Shown one piece after another: positions 26,157 to 34,789 of a DNA stretch of 64,000 nt (position 1 is its first letter; the number at the start of each line of letters is the position of its first letter). A program made the translations under genes and the position numbers. The notes under the pieces are model-generated. The model saw nothing but the letters and a program-made list of their open reading frames with translations. It was not told the origin of the DNA and searched no databases. Source of the DNA: Erysipelotrichaceae bacterium NK3D112 (GTDB lineage: Bacteria > Bacillota_I > Bacilli_A > Erysipelotrichales > Erysipelotrichaceae); contig JNJQ01000004.1 in NCBI GenBank assembly GCA_000701725.1, positions 1 through 64,000 on the forward strand. The letters run 5' to 3'.

Positions 26157-26992
26157 GCCATACATACAGCGCCGGCACACCGTATGAATACAAAGCCCTG
26201 AAGGATGTCAATCTTGAGATCGAAGAGGGCAAGATCACCGCTGTCATCGGTATGACCGGCAGCGGCAAATCCACCCTTGTCCAGCATCTCAACGCATTGT
26301 TATTGCCGGAAGAGGGAAAGATTGAAATTCTTGACCGAACAATCACGGCAGGGGAAAAGCCGAAGAATCTCAAAAGCCTGCGCGGGGATGTCGGTCTTGT
26401 GTTCCAGTTTCCCGAATACCAGCTGTTTGAAGAGACCGTGATCAAGGATGTCGCCTTCGGCCCGAAGAATTTCGGCGTGCCGGAAAGCGAAGCCATTGAA
26501 CGTGCGAAGAAAGCTCTTGCCATGGTCGGTCTTGAAGCGGACAAATACGAACGAAGCCCTTTGGAGCTGTCCGGGGGACAGAAAAGAAGAGTGGCGATTG
26601 CCGGCATTCTGGCAATGGATCCCAAGGTGCTTGTGCTGGATGAGCCGACTGCGGGTCTTGATCCGCTTGGCACCGTATCGATGATGTCGCTGTTCTCAAA
26701 GCTCAACCGTGAAATGCACAAGACCATTCTCATCGTCACCCATGACATGGAACAGGTCTTCAAATACTGCGACCGTGTGGTCGTCGTGGAAAACGGCACG
26801 ATCCGTGCCCATATGAGCGTTTCCCATTTCTTCCTCGACTCCTCTTTCTGCAAGGAGATGAACATCCTGCCGCCCTCATTGATCCGTATGAAGGATCTGC
26901 TCAAAGAGGCGGGATTTGAAATCGATGAGCGGATTCATGATATCGACGGGCTGGCTTCCAGCATCGCAAGGCAGGTGAAGAAACATGGGTAA
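26132..26992 (+). CDS. ecfA2: Energy-coupling factor transporter ATPase 2
   Basis: This is the second ATPase of the ECF module, 286 residues. Walker A is GMTGSGKST, the signature is LSGGQKRRVAIAG and Walker B is VLVLDEPTAGLD. The N-terminal MPIRFEHVGHTYSAGTPYEYKAL block is typical of EcfA2. It overlaps both neighbours (25 bases with ecfA1, eight with ecfT), so the subunits are made together. No S component gene lies in the operon, as expected for group II ECF systems. Confidence 0.94.
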   Translation: MPIRFEHVGHTYSAGTPYEYKALKDVNLEIEEGKITAVIGMTGSGKSTLVQHLNALLLPEEGKIEILDRTITAGEKPKNLKSLRGDVGLVFQFPEYQLFEETVIKDVAFGPKNFGVPESEAIERAKKALAMVGLEADKYERSPLELSGGQKRRVAIAGILAMDPKVLVLDEPTAGLDPLGTVSMMSLFSKLNREMHKTILIVTHDMEQVFKYCDRVVVVENGTIRAHMSVSHFFLDSSFCKEMNILPPSLIRMKDLLKEAGFEIDERIHDIDGLASSIARQVKKHG

Positions 26993-27785
26993 TATCACAC
27001 TCGGACGTTATATACCGCTGGATTCGCCGATCCATAAGATGGATCCCAGAGCGAAAATCCTGGGGATGCTGCTGATGCTGGTGGCGATCTTCTTCCCGGC
27101 CGGCTGGATCGGCTATGCCATTCTGTTTGCGGCTGCCTCATGCGCCATCATTCTTGCAAAGCTGAGTCCTTCCTTTATCTGGAAGGCGATGAAGCCGATG
27201 CTCTATATGCTGGTCTTCCTGCTTGTGATCAACACATTCTTCTTAAAGACCGGCACACCTTTATTCACCATCGGATCCTTCACCATGTATTCCGATGCCG
27301 TCTTCCAGACCCTTTACATCGCCGTCAGACTGTTATTGATGGTGATGATCACAACCACCCTGACCGCGACCACCAAACCGCTGGATATGACCCTCGGCAT
27401 TGAGGATCTGCTCAAGCCGTTTGGAAAGATCGGCGTTCCGTATCATGAGATTGCGATGCTGATCAGTATCGCTCTGCGTTTCATTCCCGATCTGATTGAC
27501 GAAACACAAAGAATCATCAAGGCGCAGGAATCACGCGGTGTGGATCTCAAGGAAGGCAAATTCATGGAGCGCGTCATGGCCATTCTCTCCCTGATCGTGC
27601 CGCTGTTTGTGTCGGCTTTCCAGAGGGCGGAGGATCTCGCCAACGCCATGGAAGCCCGCGGCTATGCGCCGGGTGAGGAAAGAACCCGCTACAAGGTGCT
27701 GAAAATGGAGGGGAGAGATTATATTCTTCTGATCGTCACGGCAGCGCTGCTTGCCTGCATGATCTGGCTCTCCATGCGCTCATGA
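26985..27785 (+). CDS. ecfT: Energy-coupling factor transporter transmembrane protein
   Basis: EcfT links the two ATPases to exchangeable S components. The 266-residue protein has five or six membrane helices and the coupling-helix motifs ESRGVDLKEGK and AMEARGYAPGEERT, each with the family's A-R-G core. The start GRYIPLDSPIHKMDPRAKI is characteristic. It overlaps ecfA2 by eight bases and truA by four. Confidence 0.94.
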   Translation: MGNITLGRYIPLDSPIHKMDPRAKILGMLLMLVAIFFPAGWIGYAILFAAASCAIILAKLSPSFIWKAMKPMLYMLVFLLVINTFFLKTGTPLFTIGSFTMYSDAVFQTLYIAVRLLLMVMITTTLTATTKPLDMTLGIEDLLKPFGKIGVPYHEIAMLISIALRFIPDLIDETQRIIKAQESRGVDLKEGKFMERVMAILSLIVPLFVSAFQRAEDLANAMEARGYAPGEERTRYKVLKMEGRDYILLIVTAALLACMIWLSMRS

Positions 27786-28870
27786 GAAGATTCCGCTGCA
27801 CAGTATCATACGTTGGCAACGCGTATGACGGCTGGCAGTCACAGCGCAACGGCAGAAGCGTGCAGGAACAGATCGAAGAGGTTCTTCACGCCATTGCCCA
27901 TACAAAAATCAACATCACCGCCAGCGGCAGAACCGATGCCGGTGTCAGTGCCCGTGCCCAGGTCTTTCACTTTGACTCGGACATGGATCTCTCAGCCCGC
28001 AAATGGATGGGAGCCCTCAACGGCAGACTGCCCAAAGACATCCATATCATGGATATAGAGGAAACCGACCAGCTCTTTCATGCCCGCTACAACGTGCGCA
28101 TGAAACAGTATGCATACAGAGTGAATCTCGGTCCCTATGACGTGTTCACCAAGGACACCGCATATCAGTGTCCGGTGAAACTGGATACCGGAAAAATGGA
28201 ACAGGCTTCAAAATATCTCATCGGCACCCATGATTTCACCTCATTCAATTCCAATCCGCTTTCGGAGACACCCGACCAGGTGAGAACCGTCACGGATATC
28301 GTGTTTGCGAAAAACGGCAATATCCTGACCATGTATTTCACCGGCAAGGGCTTTCTGCGCTACATGGTAAGAATGATGAGCGCAGCCCTGATTGAAGTGG
28401 GAAAAGGAAAGATGGAACCGGAAGGGGTAAAACGCATGCTGGATGCCCGTTCCAAAACCATTGCCCGCAAGAATGCCCCGGCCAACGGACTGACCCTGGA
28501 ATGGGTGGATTACTTTGAAGTTTGTGCTTTGAATGAGCAGGCGATGATCCGCGAATTCCTGGCCATGGATGAGAAAATGCCTGCACCGCTCACAAAGCTT
28601 GAAGGCGATGTGAAAGAAGCCGCATGGCCCCGCATATATGCCATGACGACCAGATCCAGCCAGCAGCTGCTCGGCGTGTTCCGTGCGCTTTCCAAAGCGC
28701 AGGGATGCGTGCTGGAAGTATTTGATGAGAACGATCTGCCAAAGGCACAAAGCCTCAGAGAACAGCTGACTGAATGGCTCAGGAAAAACGGCGCGGATGA
28801 GGATGCCGCACTTGAAATCAGAATGGCGGACCGCAATGAAAACAGCTGGTTTTTTACGGAAAACGGGTGA
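27782..28870 (+). CDS. truA: tRNA pseudouridine synthase A with C-terminal extension
   Basis: TruA makes pseudouridine at tRNA positions 38-40. The first 246 residues form a normal enzyme, with catalytic D52 in SGRTDAGVSA, HARYNVRMKQYAYRV and FTGKGFLRYMVRMM. A further stretch of about 115 residues (247-362) follows that standard TruA lacks; I do not recognise it. It is hydrophilic, mixed alpha/beta in appearance and contains TTRSSQQLLGVFRALSKA. The gene overlaps ecfT by four bases and lies before rplM-rpsI, the usual Bacillota order. Confidence 0.9.
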   Translation: MRRFRCTVSYVGNAYDGWQSQRNGRSVQEQIEEVLHAIAHTKINITASGRTDAGVSARAQVFHFDSDMDLSARKWMGALNGRLPKDIHIMDIEETDQLFHARYNVRMKQYAYRVNLGPYDVFTKDTAYQCPVKLDTGKMEQASKYLIGTHDFTSFNSNPLSETPDQVRTVTDIVFAKNGNILTMYFTGKGFLRYMVRMMSAALIEVGKGKMEPEGVKRMLDARSKTIARKNAPANGLTLEWVDYFEVCALNEQAMIREFLAMDEKMPAPLTKLEGDVKEAAWPRIYAMTTRSSQQLLGVFRALSKAQGCVLEVFDENDLPKAQSLREQLTEWLRKNGADEDAALEIRMADRNENSWFFTENG

Positions 28871-28936
28871 AAACAATGCGATGGAAAACAGGCTTTGGAA
28901 CAGGTGCGAAATCAGCTGAAATAATTCCAAAACTGT

Positions 28937-28965
28937 TTGACTTGCAGGGGTGATTCAACTACAAT
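28937..28965 (+). promoter_or_regulatory. rplM-rpsI promoter
   Basis: TTGACT (28937-28942) and TACAAT (28960-28965) are 17 bases apart, with a predicted start near 28972. Confidence 0.8.
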
Positions 28966-28971
28966 ATTTAG

Positions 28972-29009
28972 CGACCACCATTTCTGAATGTAGCCCCGGA
29001 AACTACATT
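28972..29009 (+). promoter_or_regulatory. L13-type ribosomal-protein leader
   Basis: AATGTAG (28987-28993) pairs with CTACATT (29003-29009), and the stem abuts the ribosome binding site AGGAGG (29010-29015). Position and shape fit the L13 leader of Bacillota, thought to be bound by L13 for autoregulation. Confidence 0.55.
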
Positions 29010-29022
29010 AGGAGGATGAAAA

Positions 29023-29457
29023 ATGCGTCAGACAACGATGTTAAAACCAAGTGAAGTCGAGCGTACATGGTATGTCGTCGATGCGGCAGACTGCACACTC
29101 GGCCGTCTTGCAACTCAGGTTGCAACAGTATTAAGAGGCAAGCACAAGCCCACTTTCACACCCCATGTTGACTGCGGTGACTATGTCATCGTCGTTAACG
29201 CTGACAAGGTGAAGATCACAGGCGACCAGGATTTCAAGAAGTTCTATTACAGACACTCCGGATATCCTGGAGGACTCAAGGTCAGATCCACAAAGACAAT
29301 GCGTGAGAACTACACGGTTGAATGGGTTGAGAAGGCGATCAAGGGAATGCTGCCCCACAACAAGCTGGGCGACGTTCAGCGCAAGCATGTATTCGTGTAC
29401 ACAGGACCGGATCACCCGCATGCAGCTCAGAAACCTGTTGAGCTGAAGGTTAAATAA
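29023..29457 (+). CDS. rplM: 50S ribosomal protein L13
   Basis: This 144-residue L13 is an early-assembly protein of the 50S subunit. Typical blocks are WYVVDAADCTLGRLATQVA, RGKHKPTFTPHVDCGDYV, KFYYRHSGYPGGL and AIKGMLPHNKLG. The ribosome binding site AGGAGG precedes the ATG. Its own promoter and leader precede it. rpsI follows 14 bases later in the same operon. Confidence 0.97.
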   Translation: MRQTTMLKPSEVERTWYVVDAADCTLGRLATQVATVLRGKHKPTFTPHVDCGDYVIVVNADKVKITGDQDFKKFYYRHSGYPGGLKVRSTKTMRENYTVEWVEKAIKGMLPHNKLGDVQRKHVFVYTGPDHPHAAQKPVELKVK

Positions 29458-29471
29458 GGAGGAGATGACAG

Positions 29472-29879
29472 ATGGCAATCAAGAAAAAGTCAACAGTTAC
29501 TTATGTTGGTACAGGACGCCGCAAGAAGTCCGTTGCCCGTGTCTTCATGACTCCGGGTACAGGCGTGATCACAGTTAACGGACGTACACTCGAGGATTAC
29601 CTCCCTCAGGCTGTCCTGAGAATGGTAGTCAACTCACCGCTTGTTCTGACTGAGACAAAAGATCAGTTCGATATCAAGATCAACGTTGCAGGCGGCGGCT
29701 ATACAGGCCAGGCCGGCGCAATGCGTCATGGTATCTCCCGTGCTCTTCTCGAAGCAAGTGCTGATTACAGACCTGTTCTCAAGAAGGCCGGTTTCCTGAC
29801 ACGTGATTCCCGTGAAAAGGAAAGAAAGAAGTACGGTCTCAAAGGCGCAAGACGTGCACCTCAGTACTCCAAGCGTTAA
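29472..29879 (+). CDS. rpsI: 30S ribosomal protein S9
   Basis: This 135-residue S9 has a C-terminal tail that reaches the ribosomal P site. Typical blocks are [39 protein letters not shown] and the basic end [16 protein letters not shown]. The ribosome binding site GGAGGAGAT precedes the ATG. It is the second and last gene of the rplM-rpsI operon, followed by a terminator at 29912. Confidence 0.97.
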   Translation: MAIKKKSTVTYVGTGRRKKSVARVFMTPGTGVITVNGRTLEDYLPQAVLRMVVNSPLVLTETKDQFDIKINVAGGGYTGQAGAMRHGISRALLEASADYRPVLKKAGFLTRDSREKERKKYGLKGARRAPQYSKR

Positions 29880-29911
29880 TCGCTTCCTGTATTGGAAAAA
29901 CATTTTGTCAG

Positions 29912-29945
29912 AAAGGTTCTGCTCACGCGGAGCCTTTTCTTTTTG
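29912..29945 (+). terminator. Terminator after rpsI
   Basis: AAAGGTTCTGC pairs with GCGGAGCCTTT (with G-U pairs), followed by a T-rich tract. Confidence 0.8.
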
Positions 29946-29967
29946 CCGCATGAATTCTCCTGATCAT

Positions 29968-30003
29968 CAAAAAAGTGCTGAGGACATTTCTGTCTTCAGC
30001 ACT
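29968..30003 (-). terminator. Terminator of thrH
   Basis: AGTGCTGA and TCAGCACT with an inner GACA/TGTC form a stem. On the minus strand a run of six Ts follows. Confidence 0.8.
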
Positions 30004-30019
30004 GAACTGGGTTCTTTTC

Positions 30020-30619
30020 TCAATAATACTGTCTGATGCCTTCCATCAGTTCATCAAAGGTTTCAAAGGCAGGCAGTTCGGGATAATCCGCCTTGATCTT
30101 TTCCGTGCTTCTGAACAGGAAACCGCCTTTGGAGGCCTTGATCATATCAAGGTCATTGTAGCTGTCACCGGCTGCGATGGTTTCAAAACCGATGGACTGC
30201 AGCGCTTTGACCGTGGTGAGTTTGGAATGATCGATGCGCATTTTAAAGCCGGTGATCTCACCGTTTTCAGCGACCTCAAGGGTATTGCAGAAAAGGGTGG
30301 GATATCCGAGTTTCTTCATTAACGGCATTGCAAACTGATCAAAGGTGTCGGAGAGAATCAGCACCTGGGTAAAGGATCTCAGCTCATCCAGGAACTCTTT
30401 GGCTCCCTCAAGCGGTTCAATCTTCGCGATTGTTTCCTGGATCTCCTTGAGACCCAGTCCGTGCTCTTTGAGAATGCCGATCCGCCAGTTCATCAGTTTG
30501 TTGTAATCGGGCTCATCGCGGGTTGTGCGTCTGAGCTCGGGGATTCCGCTTGCTTCGGAAAAGGCGATCCAGATCTCCGGTACCAGAACACCTTCCATAT
30601 CCAGACATACAATGTTCAT
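30020..30619 (-). CDS. thrH: ThrH-like phosphoserine phosphatase / homoserine phosphotransferase
   Basis: This 199-residue HAD-superfamily enzyme begins MNIVCLDMEGVLVPEIW, with the nucleophile in LDMEGVL as in Pseudomonas ThrH. SDTFDQFAMPLMKKLG and AAGDSYNDLDM supply the other HAD motifs. ThrH dephosphorylates phosphoserine and can transfer the phosphate to homoserine. It may thus give the last step of serine synthesis, with serC nearby at 31335-32420, and it touches the threonine route. The ATG at 30619 follows GGAGGTGTCTT; the longer frame is rejected. Confidence 0.82.
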   Translation of the reverse strand: MNIVCLDMEGVLVPEIWIAFSEASGIPELRRTTRDEPDYNKLMNWRIGILKEHGLGLKEIQETIAKIEPLEGAKEFLDELRSFTQVLILSDTFDQFAMPLMKKLGYPTLFCNTLEVAENGEITGFKMRIDHSKLTTVKALQSIGFETIAAGDSYNDLDMIKASKGGFLFRSTEKIKADYPELPAFETFDELMEGIRQYY

Positions 30620-30741
30620 AAGACACCTCCTGCACTCTTTGAAATATTGTAACTTGCATTCAAGATGACTTTCAATGTTTTTCATGCGGGGAAATCTTTA
30701 CGCAAAGCGGAATAGTAATCTCTGAAGGAGGAATTTATTCG

Positions 30742-31305
30742 ATGAAATGGAATCTTCTGCAGGCGGAGCAGATTGAGAAGGGCATGCAGGCAGGTCTCAG
30801 CAGAAGACAGATCCGCCGCTATGCGAAGCACCGCTATGATTTCCTGCAGATGCAGGAGATCCGCACCGCGCTTGAGGAGGGGCTTGATGAGTTTCAGATC
30901 GGCGCCATGTGCCATGCGAAGCTGAGCCATCAGGAAATGGAACAGATCCGCAAACGCCTGGAAAACCATGAATCCGTACGTCAGAGAACATCACTGCGGT
31001 TTTATCTGATTTTTGCGGCGCTTGCCTTATGCGCGCTCACATTGATCCTTGACGGGTATTTACATTGCTGCGAACATCCGTATCTGAATCTCTCTGTCAA
31101 TGAAACAGAGATCGCTCTGAATGAGCCGTTTGACGCGATGGCTTATGTCCAATCGTATTCCCATGATGCAGAGCGGCTCAAACTGCCCACGGATCTTGAT
31201 ACCTCAACACCCGGCGTCAAAGCGGCCGTCTATACGCTGCAAAGCGGTTATGAGCAGCTGACAAGAGTCCTGCTGGTGCATGTAAAGGAAAAGGATCACT
31301 CATGA
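30742..31305 (+). CDS. Membrane protein with Ig-like extracellular domain
   Basis: This 187-residue protein has a cytosolic helical N-terminus (about 1-85) with short repeats of the form QAEQIEKGMQAGLS, MQEIRTALEEGLDEFQIGAM and KLSHQEMEQIRK. One membrane helix follows (about 90-110). The short outer domain (about 115-187) resembles bacterial Ig-like folds of the DUF5011 kind (NETEIALNEPFD, TSTPGVKAAVYTLQS). The function is unknown. The ribosome binding site GAAGGAGG lies 9-10 bases before the ATG. It is monocistronic. Confidence 0.65.
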   Translation: MKWNLLQAEQIEKGMQAGLSRRQIRRYAKHRYDFLQMQEIRTALEEGLDEFQIGAMCHAKLSHQEMEQIRKRLENHESVRQRTSLRFYLIFAALALCALTLILDGYLHCCEHPYLNLSVNETEIALNEPFDAMAYVQSYSHDAERLKLPTDLDTSTPGVKAAVYTLQSGYEQLTRVLLVHVKEKDHS

Positions 31306-31328
31306 AAAAAGGCGGCTTCTGACCGCCT
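31304..31328 (-). terminator. Terminator of serC
   Basis: AGGCGG and CCGCCT form the stem, and the minus strand continues into a run of Ts. It also abuts the convergent gene at 30742-31305. Confidence 0.8.
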
Positions 31329-31334
31329 CTTATA

Positions 31335-32420
31335 TTACTTTGTATACTTCTGTTCAAATTCCTTCATGAAGGCAACCAGCGCCTTGACGCCTTCAATCGG
31401 CATCGCGTTATACAGGCTTGCCCGCATGCCGCCGACGGAACGGTGGCCCTTGAGATTGACAAAGCCGGCCGCTTCCGCCTCTTTGACAAAGAGGGCATTG
31501 AGCTCATCGCTGTCCGTGACAAAGGGAATGTTCATAAGTGAACGGTCGCATTTGCGCACGGTGCCATGGAACATCTTTGAGGAGTCCAGGAAGTCATACA
31601 GCAATGCAGCCTTTTCCTCATTGCGCTTCTTCATGGCCTCAAGGCCGCCCTGCTTCTTCAGCCATTTGAACACCTTTCCGCACATATAGATGTTATAGGT
31701 GGGAGGGGTGTTGTAAAGGGAGCCGCTGTTTGCGTATGTGTCATATCTCAGCATGGTCGGAATCTTCTCGTCCAGATCGCTTCTGATCAGATCCTCCCTG
31801 ACAATTGCGATTGCAAGACCTGCCGGACCGACGTTTTTCTGCACGCCGCCCCAGAGAATGCCGAACTTTGAGACATCCAGCGGTTCCGAAAGGAAACAGG
31901 AGGAGATATCCGCCACCAGATCCTTTCCCTTTGTGTCGGGAAGGGTATGGAAGACAGTTCCGTAGATCGTGTTGTTCAGGCAGATATATACATAATCCGC
32001 ATTCTCATCCACATCCAGATCAGAGCAGTCGGGAATGTAAGAGAAGGTTTCATCCGCGCTTGAGGCAATCACATTTGCCTCGCCGTATTTCTTCGCTTCC
32101 TGCCAGGCTTTTTTCGCCCACTGGCCGGTGATGATATAATCCGCGACACCGTTTTTCATGAGGTTCATCGGAACCATGGCAAACTGCACATGGCCGCCGC
32201 CCTGGATGAAAAGCACTTTGTAATTGTCGGGAATGTTCATCAGTTCGCGCAGATCCTTTTCCGCCTCATCGATGATATTCTGATATACCTTTGAACGGTG
32301 GCTCATTTCCATCACCGACATGCCGGTGCCGTTGTAATCAAGCATTTCCGCAGCCGCTTCTTTAAGCACTTCCTCCGGCATCACGGCCGGGCCGGCTGAG
32401 AAGTTATAGACTCTTGCCAT
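31335..32420 (-). CDS. serC: Phosphoserine aminotransferase
   Basis: SerC converts 3-phosphohydroxypyruvate to phosphoserine with PLP (also acting in B6 synthesis in some bacteria). The 361-residue protein begins ARVYNFSAGPAVMPEEVL, the SerC signature. It contains YNGTGMSVMEMSHRS, FIQGGGHVQFAM and the PLP-lysine region GGVQKNVGPAGLAI. The C-terminal GHRSVGGMRASLYNA block is also typical. The ribosome binding site AGAGGTG precedes the ATG. It is monocistronic; no serA is visible nearby. Confidence 0.96.
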   Translation of the reverse strand: MARVYNFSAGPAVMPEEVLKEAAAEMLDYNGTGMSVMEMSHRSKVYQNIIDEAEKDLRELMNIPDNYKVLFIQGGGHVQFAMVPMNLMKNGVADYIITGQWAKKAWQEAKKYGEANVIASSADETFSYIPDCSDLDVDENADYVYICLNNTIYGTVFHTLPDTKGKDLVADISSCFLSEPLDVSKFGILWGGVQKNVGPAGLAIAIVREDLIRSDLDEKIPTMLRYDTYANSGSLYNTPPTYNIYMCGKVFKWLKKQGGLEAMKKRNEEKAALLYDFLDSSKMFHGTVRKCDRSLMNIPFVTDSDELNALFVKEAEAAGFVNLKGHRSVGGMRASLYNAMPIEGVKALVAFMKEFEQKYTK

Positions 32421-32462
32421 ATTGGTTCACCTCTTCTGTATATGAGCGAAATTATAAAGCAT

Positions 32463-33428
32463 TTACACATTTCTGCAAGGCAGACCGTAGCTGTTTCCCG
32501 GATTTGTGCCTGCTCTGCGGATCGCTTGGGCCATGACATCGGCTGCCAGGGTTCCAACCGTGTTGATATCCGCCTTCACTTTGCCGTTGGCCAATACATA
32601 GATGGAATCGCCGTCAAACATGGTATGGACCGGACGGATTGCGCGGGCAAAGCCGTTATGCGCCATGCCGGCAATCTTGGCCAGTTCGGTCTTGTTGAAA
32701 TCAGCGTTGGTGATGATCGCGCCGATGGTGGTGTTGGTGTTGAAGAGATCGGGATTGGCGGAAAGGGCATAAAGACATTCGGACGCATTCAGATATTCAT
32801 TCTTCTCCCGGTCATATACCCCGGCAATTGTTTTTCCGGTATTCTCATCATAGATTTCGCCGGCCGCATTGACTGCGACAATGGCTCCGACCAAGAGATC
32901 ACCCAGCTGCACCGCATAGACGCCAAGGCCTGATTTCATCGTATAGGAAGGGCCCAATATCTTTCCGACTGTGGCGCCGCATCCTGCACCATGTGAGCCC
33001 TGCGCAAACAGGGAGGGATCCTCCGCGTTCACACATGCCTGATAGCCAAGGGCTGCGTCAGGTCTTACCTTTGCGCTGCCGATGCCAAGATCAAACAGGC
33101 AGCTTGAGACAACGATCGGCACCTTGCCATAGGCGGTGGGGAAGCCGGTGTCTCTTTCCTCGAGATATTTCATCACGCCGCTGCTTGCGTCCAGGCCGAA
33201 GGCGCTGCCTCCGGAAAGAACGACCGCGTTGACGCTGTCATTGGCCGCAAGCGGATTGAGAAGGGCGTTTTCACGGGTGGCGGGAGCGCCGCCTCTGATA
33301 TCGCATCCGCAGACGGTTTTCTCATCCGCGAGGATGACCGTGCACCCGGTCGCCGCTTCCGTGTACTCGGCATTGCCGATGCGGTAGCCGCCGATGTCTC
33401 TGATATCGATTTCCTTAACTGTTTTCAT
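32463..33428 (-). CDS. P1-family (DmpA-like) aminopeptidase
   Basis: This 321-residue protein belongs to peptidase family S58, which self-cleaves and then acts as an aminopeptidase or amidase on small peptides. The N-terminal half has RGGAPATREN and AVVLSGGSAFGLDASSGVM. The likely autocleavage site is in NTNTTIGAIITNA (about residue 231), leaving an N-terminal Thr nucleophile. No signal peptide is visible, so it is cytoplasmic. It overlaps the upstream beta-lactamase-like gene by 14 bases and is probably co-translated. The substrate is unknown. Confidence 0.85.
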   Translation of the reverse strand: MKTVKEIDIRDIGGYRIGNAEYTEAATGCTVILADEKTVCGCDIRGGAPATRENALLNPLAANDSVNAVVLSGGSAFGLDASSGVMKYLEERDTGFPTAYGKVPIVVSSCLFDLGIGSAKVRPDAALGYQACVNAEDPSLFAQGSHGAGCGATVGKILGPSYTMKSGLGVYAVQLGDLLVGAIVAVNAAGEIYDENTGKTIAGVYDREKNEYLNASECLYALSANPDLFNTNTTIGAIITNADFNKTELAKIAGMAHNGFARAIRPVHTMFDGDSIYVLANGKVKADINTVGTLAADVMAQAIRRAGTNPGNSYGLPCRNV

Positions 33429-34683
33429 TGTTTTCCTCCGATGCGCCGGGATTGAGCAGACCGTAGATCATTTCCGAAAGGTCTGCAACCGGCTGCGTGC
33501 CGATGTAATTGTAATCATTCATGATGACAAGAATATAATCCGTATTTTCACCCCAGACAATCGCCGCGTCATTTTCGATGCCGCTGAGCTCTCCGGTCTT
33601 GTTGGCGCTTTCGATTCCTTCGGGCAGTCCGGCCGGAATCTTGGTGATGATGTGCTGTTCCTTCATCAGTTCCAGCAGTTTTTCAGAAGCCGCCTCTGAG
33701 ACGAATTCCTTATGATAAACCTGACTGAGCAGCTCACCCGTATCACTGACCGAGGTTGTGTTGTCCGCCTCAAAGGAATAGATGCTTTCACCGCCGATCA
33801 ATCGTCCCGTATCTTCAAAGCCATGGGCTTTGGCAAATGATGTGACAGCATTAAGACCCGCGTTGTAATCGCCGTGTCCGATCAGGGTTTCCAGATCCTC
33901 CCAGGCATCATTGTCCGACCAGCAGATCATATATTCCAGATCAGTTTCAGATCTGTCACTGACTTCCAGTCTGCCCGCTTCGGTCTCCTCAAAGTAACAT
34001 CCGGCCGTGAACAGCTTGATCAGGGAAGCCGATGACATCTGATGATCATTGATTGTCAGCACCTCATCCGTATTCAGATTGCGGATATAGACCGCCCAGT
34101 CTCCATCCAGTTCAGAAAGATACTCCTCCACAGGCGCTCTGAGTGACTCCAGATCAACCCGCACCGAGAGTTCGAAAGAGGCTTCAGCAGCCTCAAGCTT
34201 CAGACCGTTTTCATGCAGGACAGACACGGCTTTCTGCTTGATGGCTCCCGGCACGATCGTTCTTTGCGGGGCAGCCGGTCTCATCAGGGTGAAACCAAGC
34301 AGTGCGCATCCGGCAAGCACAAGCGCGTACATCCAGGGCTGCGGCGTAAAGCCGACAGACTGATGCGGCTCATTGATGACTTGCGGAGTCTGCCTGATTT
34401 CCGCTGTTTCAGCGGGTATATTCAAAAGCTCAGCCTGCAGGGACTGTATGATCTCATCAGGCTTCAGCAGCGGCAAGACCATATCAGGCTCAAAAGCCGG
34501 AATGATCGCATCGGCCAGTCCTTTGAGCACAGGCGGATCAATCATCACAGAACGATATGCGCCAGCCGGATACACATAGCGGCCTCCCTTGCGTTTTGCA
34601 CGGGGAAGGGAAGGCTTTGTGACCGCGGTCTGCCGGTTCTGTTTTTTCAGCTGCTTTTTCGCTTTCTTTCTGCTTTTGGACAT
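33415..34683 (-). CDS. Membrane-anchored class A beta-lactamase-like serine hydrolase
   Basis: This 422-residue protein has a very basic cytosolic N-terminus (SKSRKKAKKQLKKQNRQ), a long cytosolic stretch, one membrane helix (about 118-136) and an outer catalytic domain (about 170-420). The penicillin-recognising motifs are S220-L-I-K223, S256-D-N and K362-T-G. It may be a beta-lactamase or a peptidoglycan-acting DD-peptidase. The cytosolic extension is not typical of secreted beta-lactamases. No ribosome binding site is seen; TAAAAT ends nine bases before the ATG, so the message is near-leaderless. It is followed by the P1 peptidase gene. Confidence 0.82.
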   Translation of the reverse strand: MSKSRKKAKKQLKKQNRQTAVTKPSLPRAKRKGGRYVYPAGAYRSVMIDPPVLKGLADAIIPAFEPDMVLPLLKPDEIIQSLQAELLNIPAETAEIRQTPQVINEPHQSVGFTPQPWMYALVLAGCALLGFTLMRPAAPQRTIVPGAIKQKAVSVLHENGLKLEAAEASFELSVRVDLESLRAPVEEYLSELDGDWAVYIRNLNTDEVLTINDHQMSSASLIKLFTAGCYFEETEAGRLEVSDRSETDLEYMICWSDNDAWEDLETLIGHGDYNAGLNAVTSFAKAHGFEDTGRLIGGESIYSFEADNTTSVSDTGELLSQVYHKEFVSEAASEKLLELMKEQHIITKIPAGLPEGIESANKTGELSGIENDAAIVWGENTDYILVIMNDYNYIGTQPVADLSEMIYGLLNPGASEENNENS

Positions 34684-34740
34684 AACACAGATATTTTACG
34701 TTAAACTCTGTGAATTTTGTCTGAAAATCATGCGAAAGAA

Positions 34741-34774
34741 AAAAGCCTGTCCGATCTTAAGAAATCGGGCAGGC
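34741..34774 (-). terminator. Terminator of the HU gene
   Basis: GCCTGTCCGATC pairs with GATTTCTTAA-looped ATCGGGCAGGC. The minus strand continues into TTTTTTC. Confidence 0.8.
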
Positions 34775-34789
34775 ATGCAGACAAAGATC

